A stretch of DNA of 64,000 nucleotides from Methylobacterium sp. J-030 (GTDB lineage: Bacteria > Pseudomonadota > Alphaproteobacteria > Rhizobiales > Beijerinckiaceae). Made by a program: the position numbers and the translations under genes. The stretch spans positions 173,028-237,027 of the forward strand of contig NZ_JAKSYM010000226.1 in assembly GCF_022829545.1 (NCBI RefSeq). Direction: 5' to 3'. Within the stretch, counting starts at the first letter, position 1; each line of letters opens with the position of its first letter. A model generated the notes under the pieces. It was not told where the DNA came from. It was given only the letters and a program-made list of their open reading frames with translations, and ran no database searches. Shown piece after piece: positions 55,714-64,000 of the stretch.

Positions 55714-55738
55714 AATCGACGCGTGCTGTGCGTCGATT
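55714..55738 (+). promoter_or_regulatory. Perfect inverted repeat, possible operator
   Basis: AATCGACGC (55714-55722) and GCGTCGATT (55730-55738) are exact inverted repeats around a 7-base spacer. They end ten bases before the ATG of a winged-helix gene, a classical place for an autoregulatory operator. It lies 53 bases after hslU, but no T tract follows, so terminator function is less likely. Confidence 0.4.
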
Positions 55739-55748
55739 GACGCCATGC

Positions 55749-55991
55749 ATGGAGGAGATCTGGCGATCACCCGGCGCCGATCCCGTCAATCCGCGACAAA
55801 GGATGGTGCTCGCGCGTCGCCTCGACGGCTCCCAGGGGAAGCTGACCCCGTCGGAATGGGCGCAGATCGCGAAGTGTTCGCACGATACAGCCTTGCGCGA
55901 TATCGACGATCTCGTCACGCGAGGGTTGCTCGCGCGTGGGGAGGCCGGCGGACGCAGCACCAGCTATCGTTTCGTCGAATCGCGATTCTGA
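55749..55991 (+). CDS. Solitary winged-helix protein like the C-terminus of Fic proteins
   Basis: An 80-residue protein. NPRQRMVLARRLDGSQGKLTPSEWAQIAKCSHDTALRDIDDLVTRGLL is, to my reading, the winged-helix tail of DUF4172-type Fic proteins, ending in GGRSTSYRF. No Fic core (HPFxxGNGR) is found upstream in any frame. It is either a stand-alone DNA-binding protein or the remnant of a lost Fic gene. The ATG at 55749 follows a perfect inverted repeat. It ends 14 bases before the exporter gene and may be co-transcribed with it. Confidence 0.65.
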   Translation: MEEIWRSPGADPVNPRQRMVLARRLDGSQGKLTPSEWAQIAKCSHDTALRDIDDLVTRGLLARGEAGGRSTSYRFVESRF

Positions 55992-56004
55992 AGGGCAATG
56001 CCTC

Positions 56005-56892
56005 GTGTTACGCAACAGGTTCGGCGTCGGCGATACGGTCCTGTCGATCGGCGCCCTCGTAGCCGGCATGGTCTCGCTCCAGTGCGGTGCGACCTTCGCC
56101 AAGAGCCTGTTTCCGGCGGTCGGCGCGGCCGGCACCGCGTGCCTGCGGGTCGGCTTCTCGGCGCTGATCCTCATCGCGGTCTGGCGGCCCTGGCGGCGGA
56201 GCCTTCCGCGGGCTGAGGCGGGCTGGATCGCGCTCTACGGCGCGGCGCTCGGGGTGATGAACCTCCTGTTCTACCTCGCCCTGGCACGCCTCCCGCTCGG
56301 GCCCGCGGTGGCCATCGAGTTCACCGGCCCGCTGGCGGTCGCGCTCATCGCGTCGCGGCGCGCCTCGGATTTCCTGTGGATCGGCCTCGCGGTACTGGGT
56401 CTGATGCTGCTCCTGCCGATCACCACGACGGACGGGCTCGACCCGGTCGGCGTCGCCCTGGACCTCGGCGCGGCGGCGGCCTGGGCGCTCTACATCCTGT
56501 TCGGCCAGCGCGCCGGGCGTATCGATGGCGGCCAAGCGGTGTCCCTGGGGATGCTGACCGCCGCCCTCGCGGTCGCGCCCTTCGGCGTGGCCGAGGGCGG
56601 ATCGGGGCTGCTTGCGCCCGGAATCCTGATCTCCGGTCTCGCTGTAGCGGTGATGTCGAGCGCCCTGCCCTATTCCCTCGAGATGGTCGCCCTGCGGCGC
56701 CTCGACCGGAAAAGTTTCGGCGTGCTGATGAGTCTGGAGCCAGCGGTCGCGGCCTGCGCCGGGCTGACGCTGCTGGGGGAGCGAATCAGCCCCGTCCAGT
56801 GGCTGGCGATCGGCCTCGTGATCGCGGCTTCGGTGGGGATCACGGCGGGTTCGCGGCGTCCCGCGCCCGAGGCGGCAATTCTGGAGACCTGA
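56005..56892 (+). CDS. EamA-family exporter, RhtA-like
   Basis: A 295-residue permease with ten hydrophobic helices in two EamA repeats. The length and AIEFTGPLAVAL and ALPYSLEMVALRRL motifs are those of RhtA, the threonine/homoserine exporter. The GTG at 56005 has AAGGG upstream. It directly follows the solitary winged-helix gene, which could regulate it. The actual exported compound is unknown. Confidence 0.88.
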   Translation: MLRNRFGVGDTVLSIGALVAGMVSLQCGATFAKSLFPAVGAAGTACLRVGFSALILIAVWRPWRRSLPRAEAGWIALYGAALGVMNLLFYLALARLPLGPAVAIEFTGPLAVALIASRRASDFLWIGLAVLGLMLLLPITTTDGLDPVGVALDLGAAAAWALYILFGQRAGRIDGGQAVSLGMLTAALAVAPFGVAEGGSGLLAPGILISGLAVAVMSSALPYSLEMVALRRLDRKSFGVLMSLEPAVAACAGLTLLGERISPVQWLAIGLVIAASVGITAGSRRPAPEAAILET

Positions 56893-56899
56893 AAGGGCT

Positions 56900-57301
56900 C
56901 TACTTGCCCGCCAGCACGCGGGAGGCGACGTTGATGTACTTGCGGCCCGCCTCCTGGGCGTGCAGCACGGCGTCGCCGAGGTTCTCCTCGTCGCGGACGC
57001 TGGCCAGCTTGATCAGCATCGGCAGGTTGATGCCCGCCACAACCTCGACTGAGCCGCCGTTCATGCAGGACAACGCGAGGTTGGAGGGCGTGCCACCGAA
57101 CATGTCGGTCAGCACGACCACGCCCTCCCCGGTATTCACGCGACAGACCGCGGACATGATGTCCCGCCGCCGCAATTCCATATCGTCTTCCGGCCCGATC
57201 GTGATCGTCTCGATCTGATCCTGCGGGCCAACCACGTGCTCCAGAGCGGCCTTGAACTCGGTCGCCAGGAGTCCGTGAGTGACGAGCACCATGCCAATCA
57301 T
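56900..57301 (-). CDS. PTS EIIA component, mannose family
   Basis: A 133-residue EIIA(Man)-type protein with phosphoacceptor His9 in MVLVTHGLLA. VVVLTDMFGGTPSNLAL is the second signature. In alphaproteobacteria this is a regulatory PTS that moves no sugar: EI, HPr and EIIAs relay phosphate as a signal. It lies downstream of hprK in the chvI-chvG-hprK operon. HPr (ptsH), usually next in line, is not found here because a convergent exporter gene follows. Confidence 0.93.
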   Translation of the reverse strand: MIGMVLVTHGLLATEFKAALEHVVGPQDQIETITIGPEDDMELRRRDIMSAVCRVNTGEGVVVLTDMFGGTPSNLALSCMNGGSVEVVAGINLPMLIKLASVRDEENLGDAVLHAQEAGRKYINVASRVLAGK

Positions 57302-57475
57302 CGACACGTGTTCCAACGTCCTGTGAATGCCGCCATGTTGTGCATCGCACAGCCCCCCACAAGGCGAACGCGACTTTTTTGCCCGGACATTGCTGCGATC
57401 ATGGCACGGCTCACCCGCATACGCCATGGGGCGGCACCACCGGTGCGCGATTCGAGTCGCTGTGCGGCTGCGAAG

Positions 57476-57919
57476 TCACGGCCGCGGCTTTCGCAGTGCC
57501 GCACGAATGAGAAGCGGCGCCAGGCCGGCGGCGCGAACGCCCCGGTCGAGGATGAGTCGCGGGACCGGTATGCCCAGAATGTCCGCCGGCTCTGGCGGCG
57601 CCGGGAGCCGCGGCGACGCGGCGACGAGATCGACGACGAGATCCAATTCCGCCTCGTCGTCGGACGCGAGGCCGAGGTCGGCCACGGAAAGGATGCCCTG
57701 CCCCCGCACCTCGACGCGGCCGGCGAGTGCGGGATGGGCGCGCATCACGATGCGCCCGTTGCAGAGTACGCAGACGATCCGGTCATCGGCCACCAAGGCA
57801 CCGTCGTCCGAGGCGGCGAGCAACAGCGCCAGACTCGACTTGCCCATGCCCGACTCGCCGCGGATCAGGATGCCCCCGCCGCCGAGCGTGCAGCAGGCGC
57901 CGTGGAGGGTGATGGTCAC
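57476..57919 (-). CDS. hprK: HPr kinase/phosphorylase, short alphaproteobacterial form
   Basis: A 147-residue protein containing only the catalytic domain. The P-loop GESGMGKSS spans 21-29, and ALVADDRIV and GRVEVRGQGILSVADLG are the following conserved segments. It phosphorylates HPr on serine and can reverse this, tuning the regulatory PTS. The N-terminal domain of Gram-positive enzymes is absent, as usual in this group. The GTG start overlaps the chvG stop by four bases. Confidence 0.93.
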   Translation of the reverse strand: MTITLHGACCTLGGGGILIRGESGMGKSSLALLLAASDDGALVADDRIVCVLCNGRIVMRAHPALAGRVEVRGQGILSVADLGLASDDEAELDLVVDLVAASPRLPAPPEPADILGIPVPRLILDRGVRAAGLAPLLIRAALRKPRP

Positions 57920-59742
57920 GCGTGGAGCTGGCGCGGGGCAGCCGGCAAACGCACGACGAACCGCGCGCCGCGCACGGTGGGCTCGCCGTCCTCGTCGGGG
58001 GCGCCGGGGCGATTCTCGGCGCGGATGGTACCGCGATGGGCCTGCACGATCTGACGCGAGATCGACAGGCCGAGCCCCGAGTTCTGACCGAAGCCCTGCT
58101 CGGGACGGTCGGTGTAGAAACGCTCGAAGATGCGCTCCAGGGCATGCTCCGGGATACCCGGCCCCTCGTCTTCGCAGACGAGTTCGACCTCGCCGCGCAC
58201 CCGGCGCAGCACGACGCGGACCTTCGCGTCGCTGGGCGAGAACGAGCGAGCGTTGTCGAGCAGGTTGTTGACCACCTGCCCGAGCCGGCTGTCGTGGCCG
58301 ATGATCGTGAACGGCGCTTCGCTGTCGAACGCGGTCCCCTCGATGTCGAGCTGGATCAGGCAGTCCTTCGGCCGCCGCCGCTCGTTGGCGACCGACACGA
58401 CGGTGGAGAGCAGGCGCCGCAGATCGACCCGCCTGGCCTCGGCCCGGGCGAGCTCGGCATCGAGGCGCGAGGCATCGGCGATGTCGCTGATCAGGCGGTC
58501 GAGGCGCTTCACGTCGTGCTGGATGATCGCCATCAGCCGGCCGCGCGAATCGTCGGACTTGGCGAGCGGCAGGGTCTCGACGGCGCTGCGCAGCGAGGTC
58601 AGCGGGTTCTTCAGCTCGTGGCTGACATCCGCCGCAAAGCTCTCGATGGCGTCGATCCGGCGGTAGAGTGCCTGGGTCATGTCGCGCAGTGCCCCAGAGA
58701 GGTGGCCGATCTCGTCGGTGCGCTCGGTGAAGTCGGGGATCTCTTCGCGGGTCTTGATGCCCATCCGCACCTTCTCGGCGGCCTCGGCGAGGCGGCGCAC
58801 CGGGCCCGCGATGGCGCCGGCGAGCAGGAACGACAGAACCACCATCACGGCCGAGGCGACTAGGAACACCTGCAGCAGGCCGAACCGCTCCGAGGCGATC
58901 ACCCGGTCGATGGCGTCGCCCTGGGTCGAGATCAGCAGCGCGCCGCGGACCGAGCCGGCCCGATGGATCGGCACGGCGACCGAGACGGTGGTCTCGCCGA
59001 GCTTGTTGCGGCGCACGAGGCTGCCGCGGTTGCCGCCGAGTGCCGCCTGCACCTCGCGCAGCGAATGGCCGTTCTGCGGGCCGGTCTCCTCGGCGGGCTC
59101 GGCGCGGCTGCGGAACAGGCCGCTCAGCTTGGTCTGGACCGTCTGGAAGGCCGATTCCAGCATTCCGGGCTTGTGCGGCCGCAATCCCAGCGGGTCCGGC
59201 CGGCCGGCATCGCCGCGCTTGAACAGGGTGCGGGTGTCGAACAGCAGGCCGCCCTCCTGATCGTAGACCCGCGCTCGGTTGCCGGTGGGCGTCACGAGCC
59301 GCGAGAGGAGCGGCGCCACCTTCTCGGGGTTGAGCGAGAAGGCGAGCGGCTGCGATTCCTCCTCCGCGGCCTCGCCGGCCTGCTGCTGCAGCAGCTTGTC
59401 GGGATCGATCCGAATCGTGTCGGTATCGACGGAGGCCGAGGCCGCGATCGCGCCCGCGATGATCTCGCCCTGGATGGCGAGGCTCTGGATCCGCGCCTGG
59501 ATCAGGCCCTGACGGAACTGGTTGAGGTACAGGAACCCGACCAGCAGCGCGATCAGCCCGACGAGGTTGAGCACGACGATGCGGCGCGTCAGGCTCGACG
59601 AGGCGCGCTGGCCGATCGCGTCCCACAGGGCGCGGGGCCAGGTCAGCGGGCGGGCGAGCGCTTTGGCCAGGGAGCTGCTGGGTTCTGCCGCCCCGGTCTG
59701 GGTCTGTGTGCGGGCGGTCACGCGGCGGATCCCGAAGATCAC
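57916..59742 (-). CDS. chvG: Sensor histidine kinase ChvG (ExoS)
   Basis: A 608-residue membrane kinase. TM1 at about 54-74 and TM2 at about 287-310 flank a large periplasmic sensor domain (stimulator of ChvG, STYkin-like). HAMP follows, then HisKA with His375 ([16 protein letters not shown]) and HATPase with [15 protein letters not shown] and NSGLGLSIS. ChvG/ChvI responds to acid and envelope stress in rhizobia and is held off by ExoR, which is not in this window. It overlaps chvI by four bases. Confidence 0.95.
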   Translation of the reverse strand: MIFGIRRVTARTQTQTGAAEPSSSLAKALARPLTWPRALWDAIGQRASSSLTRRIVVLNLVGLIALLVGFLYLNQFRQGLIQARIQSLAIQGEIIAGAIAASASVDTDTIRIDPDKLLQQQAGEAAEEESQPLAFSLNPEKVAPLLSRLVTPTGNRARVYDQEGGLLFDTRTLFKRGDAGRPDPLGLRPHKPGMLESAFQTVQTKLSGLFRSRAEPAEETGPQNGHSLREVQAALGGNRGSLVRRNKLGETTVSVAVPIHRAGSVRGALLISTQGDAIDRVIASERFGLLQVFLVASAVMVVLSFLLAGAIAGPVRRLAEAAEKVRMGIKTREEIPDFTERTDEIGHLSGALRDMTQALYRRIDAIESFAADVSHELKNPLTSLRSAVETLPLAKSDDSRGRLMAIIQHDVKRLDRLISDIADASRLDAELARAEARRVDLRRLLSTVVSVANERRRPKDCLIQLDIEGTAFDSEAPFTIIGHDSRLGQVVNNLLDNARSFSPSDAKVRVVLRRVRGEVELVCEDEGPGIPEHALERIFERFYTDRPEQGFGQNSGLGLSISRQIVQAHRGTIRAENRPGAPDEDGEPTVRGARFVVRLPAAPRQLHA

Positions 59743-60449
59743 GCCTCCTTGAACCGGTAACCGACGCCGTAGAGCGTCTCGATCATGTCGAAGCTCTGAT
59801 CGGTCACCTTGAACTTCTTGCGCAGCCGCTTGATGTGGCTGTCGATGGTCCGGTCATCGACGTAGACCTGATCGTCGTAGGCCGCGTCCATCAGGGCGTT
59901 GCGGCTCTTCACGACGCCGGGGCGCTGGGCGAGCGCCTGGAGGATCAGGAACTCGGTGACTGTCAGCGTCACCGGCTCGCCCTTCCATGTGCAGGTGTGG
60001 CGCTCGGGATCCATCATCAGCAAGCCGCGCTCGAGCGAGCGGGCCGCGACCTCCTCGGCCCCGCGCGGCGTGGCGCCCGGCGCCTCCTTGGCGAAGCGGC
60101 GGAGCACCGCCTTCACGCGCTCCACCAAGAGGCGCTGCGAGAACGGCTTATGGATGAAGTCGTCCGCGCCCATCTTGAGGCCGAACAGCTCGTCGATCTC
60201 CTCGTCCTTCGACGTCAGGAAGATCACGGGAAGGTCCGATTTCTGCCGCAGGCGTCGGAGAAGCTCCATTCCGTCCATGCGCGGCATCTTGATGTCGAAG
60301 ATCGCCAGATCCGGCGGGGAGTGGCGCAGGCCGTCGAGGGCGGAGGCACCGTCCGTGTAGGTCTGGATGCGGTAGCCTTCGGTCTCGAGCGCGATCGACA
60401 CCGAAGTAAGGATGTTCCGGTCGTCATCGACGAGGGCGATGGTCGGCAT
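59739..60449 (-). CDS. chvI: Response regulator ChvI
   Basis: A 236-residue OmpR/PhoB-type regulator. The receiver has Asp52 ([12 protein letters not shown]) and Lys in HKPFS; the C-terminal winged helix reads [17 protein letters not shown] and [16 protein letters not shown]. It is phosphorylated by ChvG and controls envelope, exopolysaccharide and acid-response genes in related bacteria. First gene of a four-gene operon with chvG, hprK and EIIA. Confidence 0.96.
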   Translation of the reverse strand: MPTIALVDDDRNILTSVSIALETEGYRIQTYTDGASALDGLRHSPPDLAIFDIKMPRMDGMELLRRLRQKSDLPVIFLTSKDEEIDELFGLKMGADDFIHKPFSQRLLVERVKAVLRRFAKEAPGATPRGAEEVAARSLERGLLMMDPERHTCTWKGEPVTLTVTEFLILQALAQRPGVVKSRNALMDAAYDDQVYVDDRTIDSHIKRLRKKFKVTDQSFDMIETLYGVGYRFKEA

Positions 60450-60738
60450 GCGCGGTCCCTGACTGAACGGGTTCGGGCGCGGTCCCGGCTTTACGCACAG
60501 GCCGCGCCGCGTCCCGGCCCCCGAGGGGCAGACGAGAACGCGAACCGGGCGGTTTCGGCGCAGCCCGGCGCGCGCAAAGGGACAGGTGCTTTAGTACGCC
60601 CGATCGGAAAAAGCGAGCGGCGGTCAGAGCTTGGCCGTAACGGCCGATCTGACGCGGCCCGAATCCCTCGCGCGCCGGCCCGAGCCCCGCTAACGTGGCC
60701 GGCGCGCGCGGCGGCAATTCGCCAGGGGGAGGAACGGC

Positions 60739-61524
60739 ATGGGCGAGACCGGCGGAGACGTATCCGAACCACGGGGGCCCGCCCGGCCGCTGCCGGCCGA
60801 CGAGGCGCCCTTCGACGCGATCGGCCTCGCCCGGAGCCTGCTGCGCGGCGTCCGCTCCGGGGCGCTGGCAACGCTGGATCCGGACGGCACGCCGTTCGCC
60901 TCGCTGGTGACGATGGCCACCGATGCCGACGGTACGCCGCTGATGCTGCTGTCGCGACTCTCGGCCCATACCCGCAATCTGCTTGCGAACCCGCGCTGCT
61001 CGCTGCTGTTCGCCCAGACCGGCAAGGGGGATCCCCTCGCCCATCCCCGGCTGACCGTGGTCGGGCGCGCAGCACAGACCGGCGAGGTCCGGGCGCGGGA
61101 ACGCTTCCTCGCCCGCCATCCGAAGGCTAAGCTCTATGCTGACTTCCCCGATTTCGGCTTCTTCGCCCTCGATCCCGAGGCGGGCCACCTCAACGGCGGC
61201 TTCGCCAAGGCCGCGACGCTGACCCGCGAGCAACTGCTCCTCGACCTCACCGGCGCCGAGGCCATCGTGGCCGGCGAGCGCGGGGCCGTGGAGCACATGA
61301 ACGCCGACCACGCCGACGCGCTCGCGCTCTATGCGGTCGGCGGCGGCGCCGACGCCGGGCTGCCCTGGCGGCTCACCGGCCTCGACCCCGAGGGCATGGA
61401 TCTGATGGCAGTCGACCGTACCGCCCGGGTCGTCTATCCGGAGCGCGTCGCCGACATGGGTGCGCTGCGCAAGAGCCTTGTCGCCATGGCCGCGCAGGCG
61501 CGCGCGAACGGTGCGCAGGGGTAG
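60739..61524 (+). CDS. HugZ-like pyridoxamine phosphate oxidase-fold protein
   Basis: A 261-residue protein. The N-terminal split-barrel FMN-binding-type domain contains GALATLDPDGTPFASLVTM and LSRLSAHTRNLLANPRCSLLF; a C-terminal DUF2470 domain has AVEHMNADHADAL. The pairing is that of HugZ-like proteins, some of which break down heme. FMN or heme binding is not shown by sequence alone. GGGGGAGGAA lies upstream of the ATG. Divergent from chvI. Confidence 0.88.
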   Translation: MGETGGDVSEPRGPARPLPADEAPFDAIGLARSLLRGVRSGALATLDPDGTPFASLVTMATDADGTPLMLLSRLSAHTRNLLANPRCSLLFAQTGKGDPLAHPRLTVVGRAAQTGEVRARERFLARHPKAKLYADFPDFGFFALDPEAGHLNGGFAKAATLTREQLLLDLTGAEAIVAGERGAVEHMNADHADALALYAVGGGADAGLPWRLTGLDPEGMDLMAVDRTARVVYPERVADMGALRKSLVAMAAQARANGAQG

Positions 61525-61598
61525 GAGCACAAGGTCGTCGCGCAAGGACTTCGCGAAAAGGCATGGCGAAATGCCGCCGACTGCCCCATATCGGCCCC

Positions 61599-61799
61599 AT
61601 GAGCGAGACGCAGACAGACACCTACCCCTTCAGCCTCGACGTGGAACCGGTCGGCGAGAGTGGCTCCCTGTTCCAGTGGAGCATCCGCAAGCACGGGAAG
61701 CTGCACCAGCGTTCGGACCGGAAGCATCCGACCGAGGCCAAGGCGCGCTCCCACGGCGAGGCCGAGATCGAGCGCCTGATCCGCGACCGCGGCCGCTGA
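61599..61799 (+). CDS. Small hypothetical protein
   Basis: A 66-residue hydrophilic protein starting [17 protein letters not shown]. The middle reads [19 protein letters not shown], a beta-rich pattern, with a charged helix at the end. An in-frame ATG at 61563 with a nearby purine-rich site is an alternative start. Function unknown. Confidence 0.6.
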   Translation: MSETQTDTYPFSLDVEPVGESGSLFQWSIRKHGKLHQRSDRKHPTEAKARSHGEAEIERLIRDRGR

Positions 61800-62025
61800 G
61801 GCGGCCCGCGCGGCAGAGCCAACACTTGCACCTGCCCAGGCGGGGGCCGGATCGATCCGGCCCCCGTCTTTCGTGCGCCTCCGCCCCGGGCGACAGGATG
61901 GCACGCGGGGCGCGGCTGCGCTTGGCGCTGTCCCGTCGCGCTGCTATCTCGCGCGGGCGCCGCTTCATCCGAACCCGCCCAGACGTCAGACGGTGCGCGC
62001 CGGCGCGCGCCCGAACGGAATGCCG

Positions 62026-63828
<1,803 letters not shown>

Positions 63829-63844
63829 GCCGCGTCGCGGCTCC

Positions 63845-63868
63845 CCCTCCCCCCTCTGCGGGGGAGGG
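63845..63868. terminator. GC-rich hairpin between lepA and the cytochrome gene
   Basis: CCCTCCCCC (63845-63853) and GGGGGAGGG (63860-63868) pair perfectly around a 6-base loop, 16 bases after lepA. It lies between convergent genes and could end transcription from both, though a T tract is missing. Confidence 0.55.
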
Positions 63869-63879
63869 AGACGCGCGGG

Positions 63880-64000
63880 TCAGCCCGGCGGCAGCACGTC
63901 GACCTGGATGCCTGAGTAATACGCCGCCAGGTTCGCAATATCGGAATCCGACAGCTCCTTCGCGACCACGTTCATGATCTCGTTCTGCCGCTTGCCGTCG
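63880..64000 (-). CDS. Cytochrome c, C-terminal part
   Basis: The last 39 codons of a gene that runs off the right edge. DGKRQNEIMNVVAKELSDSD then IANLAAYYSGI is the closing helix of class I cytochromes c. The heme motif lies outside the window, so this call rests on the C-terminal pattern only. Confidence 0.65.
   Translation of the reverse strand, partial: DGKRQNEIMNVVAKELSDSDIANLAAYYSGIQVDVLPPG

Noticed and set aside
53096..55960. 954-codon minus-strand frame opposite the SulP and hslU genes
   Set aside because: No family pattern; it mirrors two well-recognised genes and is a high-GC shadow.

Overview
The window is high-GC, densely coded chromosomal DNA from an alphaproteobacterium of the order Hyphomicrobiales (Rhizobiales). 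Methylobacterium or a close relative fits best. The grounds are the chvI-chvG-hprK-EIIA(Man) operon, a lipid A acyltransferase operon like the rhizobial very-long-chain fatty acid loci, a PodJ-like Sel1 protein, a SelB factor and many DUF proteins typical of the group. The genus is inferred from remembered family resemblance; no search was run.

Layout. 1-2520 is an accessory island, visibly richer in A/T from about 850 to 1900. It holds a nuclease-like toxin candidate, an overlapping partner gene and a small immunity-like gene. 2589-15658 is mostly housekeeping: ccmAB, an rRNA/tRNA methyltransferase, icd with a clear terminator, a 1113-residue PodJ-like protein, an acyl-CoA dehydrogenase, a RelB-type antitoxin beside a decayed YafQ-type toxin, metY and three small hypothetical genes. 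15659-20476 has a palindromic repeat, a HerA-type ATPase paired with a PAS-GGDEF-EAL protein, and tRNA-Gly(GCC). 20583-29689 is catabolic: Nudix, FAH-family hydrolase, FAD-linked hydroxyacid dehydrogenase, full-length PutA and a saccharopine-dehydrogenase-like reductase.

30024-34053 is a sugar-acid module of UxaA-type dehydratase, MFS symporter and malate/lactate-type dehydrogenase. 35451-40735 is a six-gene operon (ketosynthase, ketoreductase, SH3 protein, zinc-free alcohol dehydrogenase-like protein, lipid A acyltransferase, DUF1223) resembling the rhizobial lipid A long-chain acyl locus without its acyl carrier protein and dehydratase. 40797-50075 carries an M20 amidohydrolase, TerB-like and CYTH-CHAD proteins, SelB, two genes of the MSMEG_0565-0572 nitrogen-starvation group and an SGNH hydrolase. 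50175-55660 has hslV and hslU separated by a chemoreceptor and a SulP transporter. 55749-60449 has a solitary winged helix like the tail of Fic proteins, an RhtA-type exporter and the EIIA-HprK-ChvG-ChvI signalling operon. 60739-64000 ends with a HugZ-like protein, a small gene, lepA and the C-terminus of a cytochrome c.

Three copies of a palindromic intergenic repeat of about 170 bp lie at 15788-15962, 29815-29986 and 46966-47131. Neighbouring genes often overlap by four bases (ATGA or GTGA), which supports translational coupling in the ccm, lipid A and chvGI operons. The most interesting items are the toxin island, the YafQ pseudogene beside an intact antitoxin, the HerA/c-di-GMP gene pair, the split hslV/hslU locus and the Fic-tail winged helix with a perfect inverted repeat just before its start.
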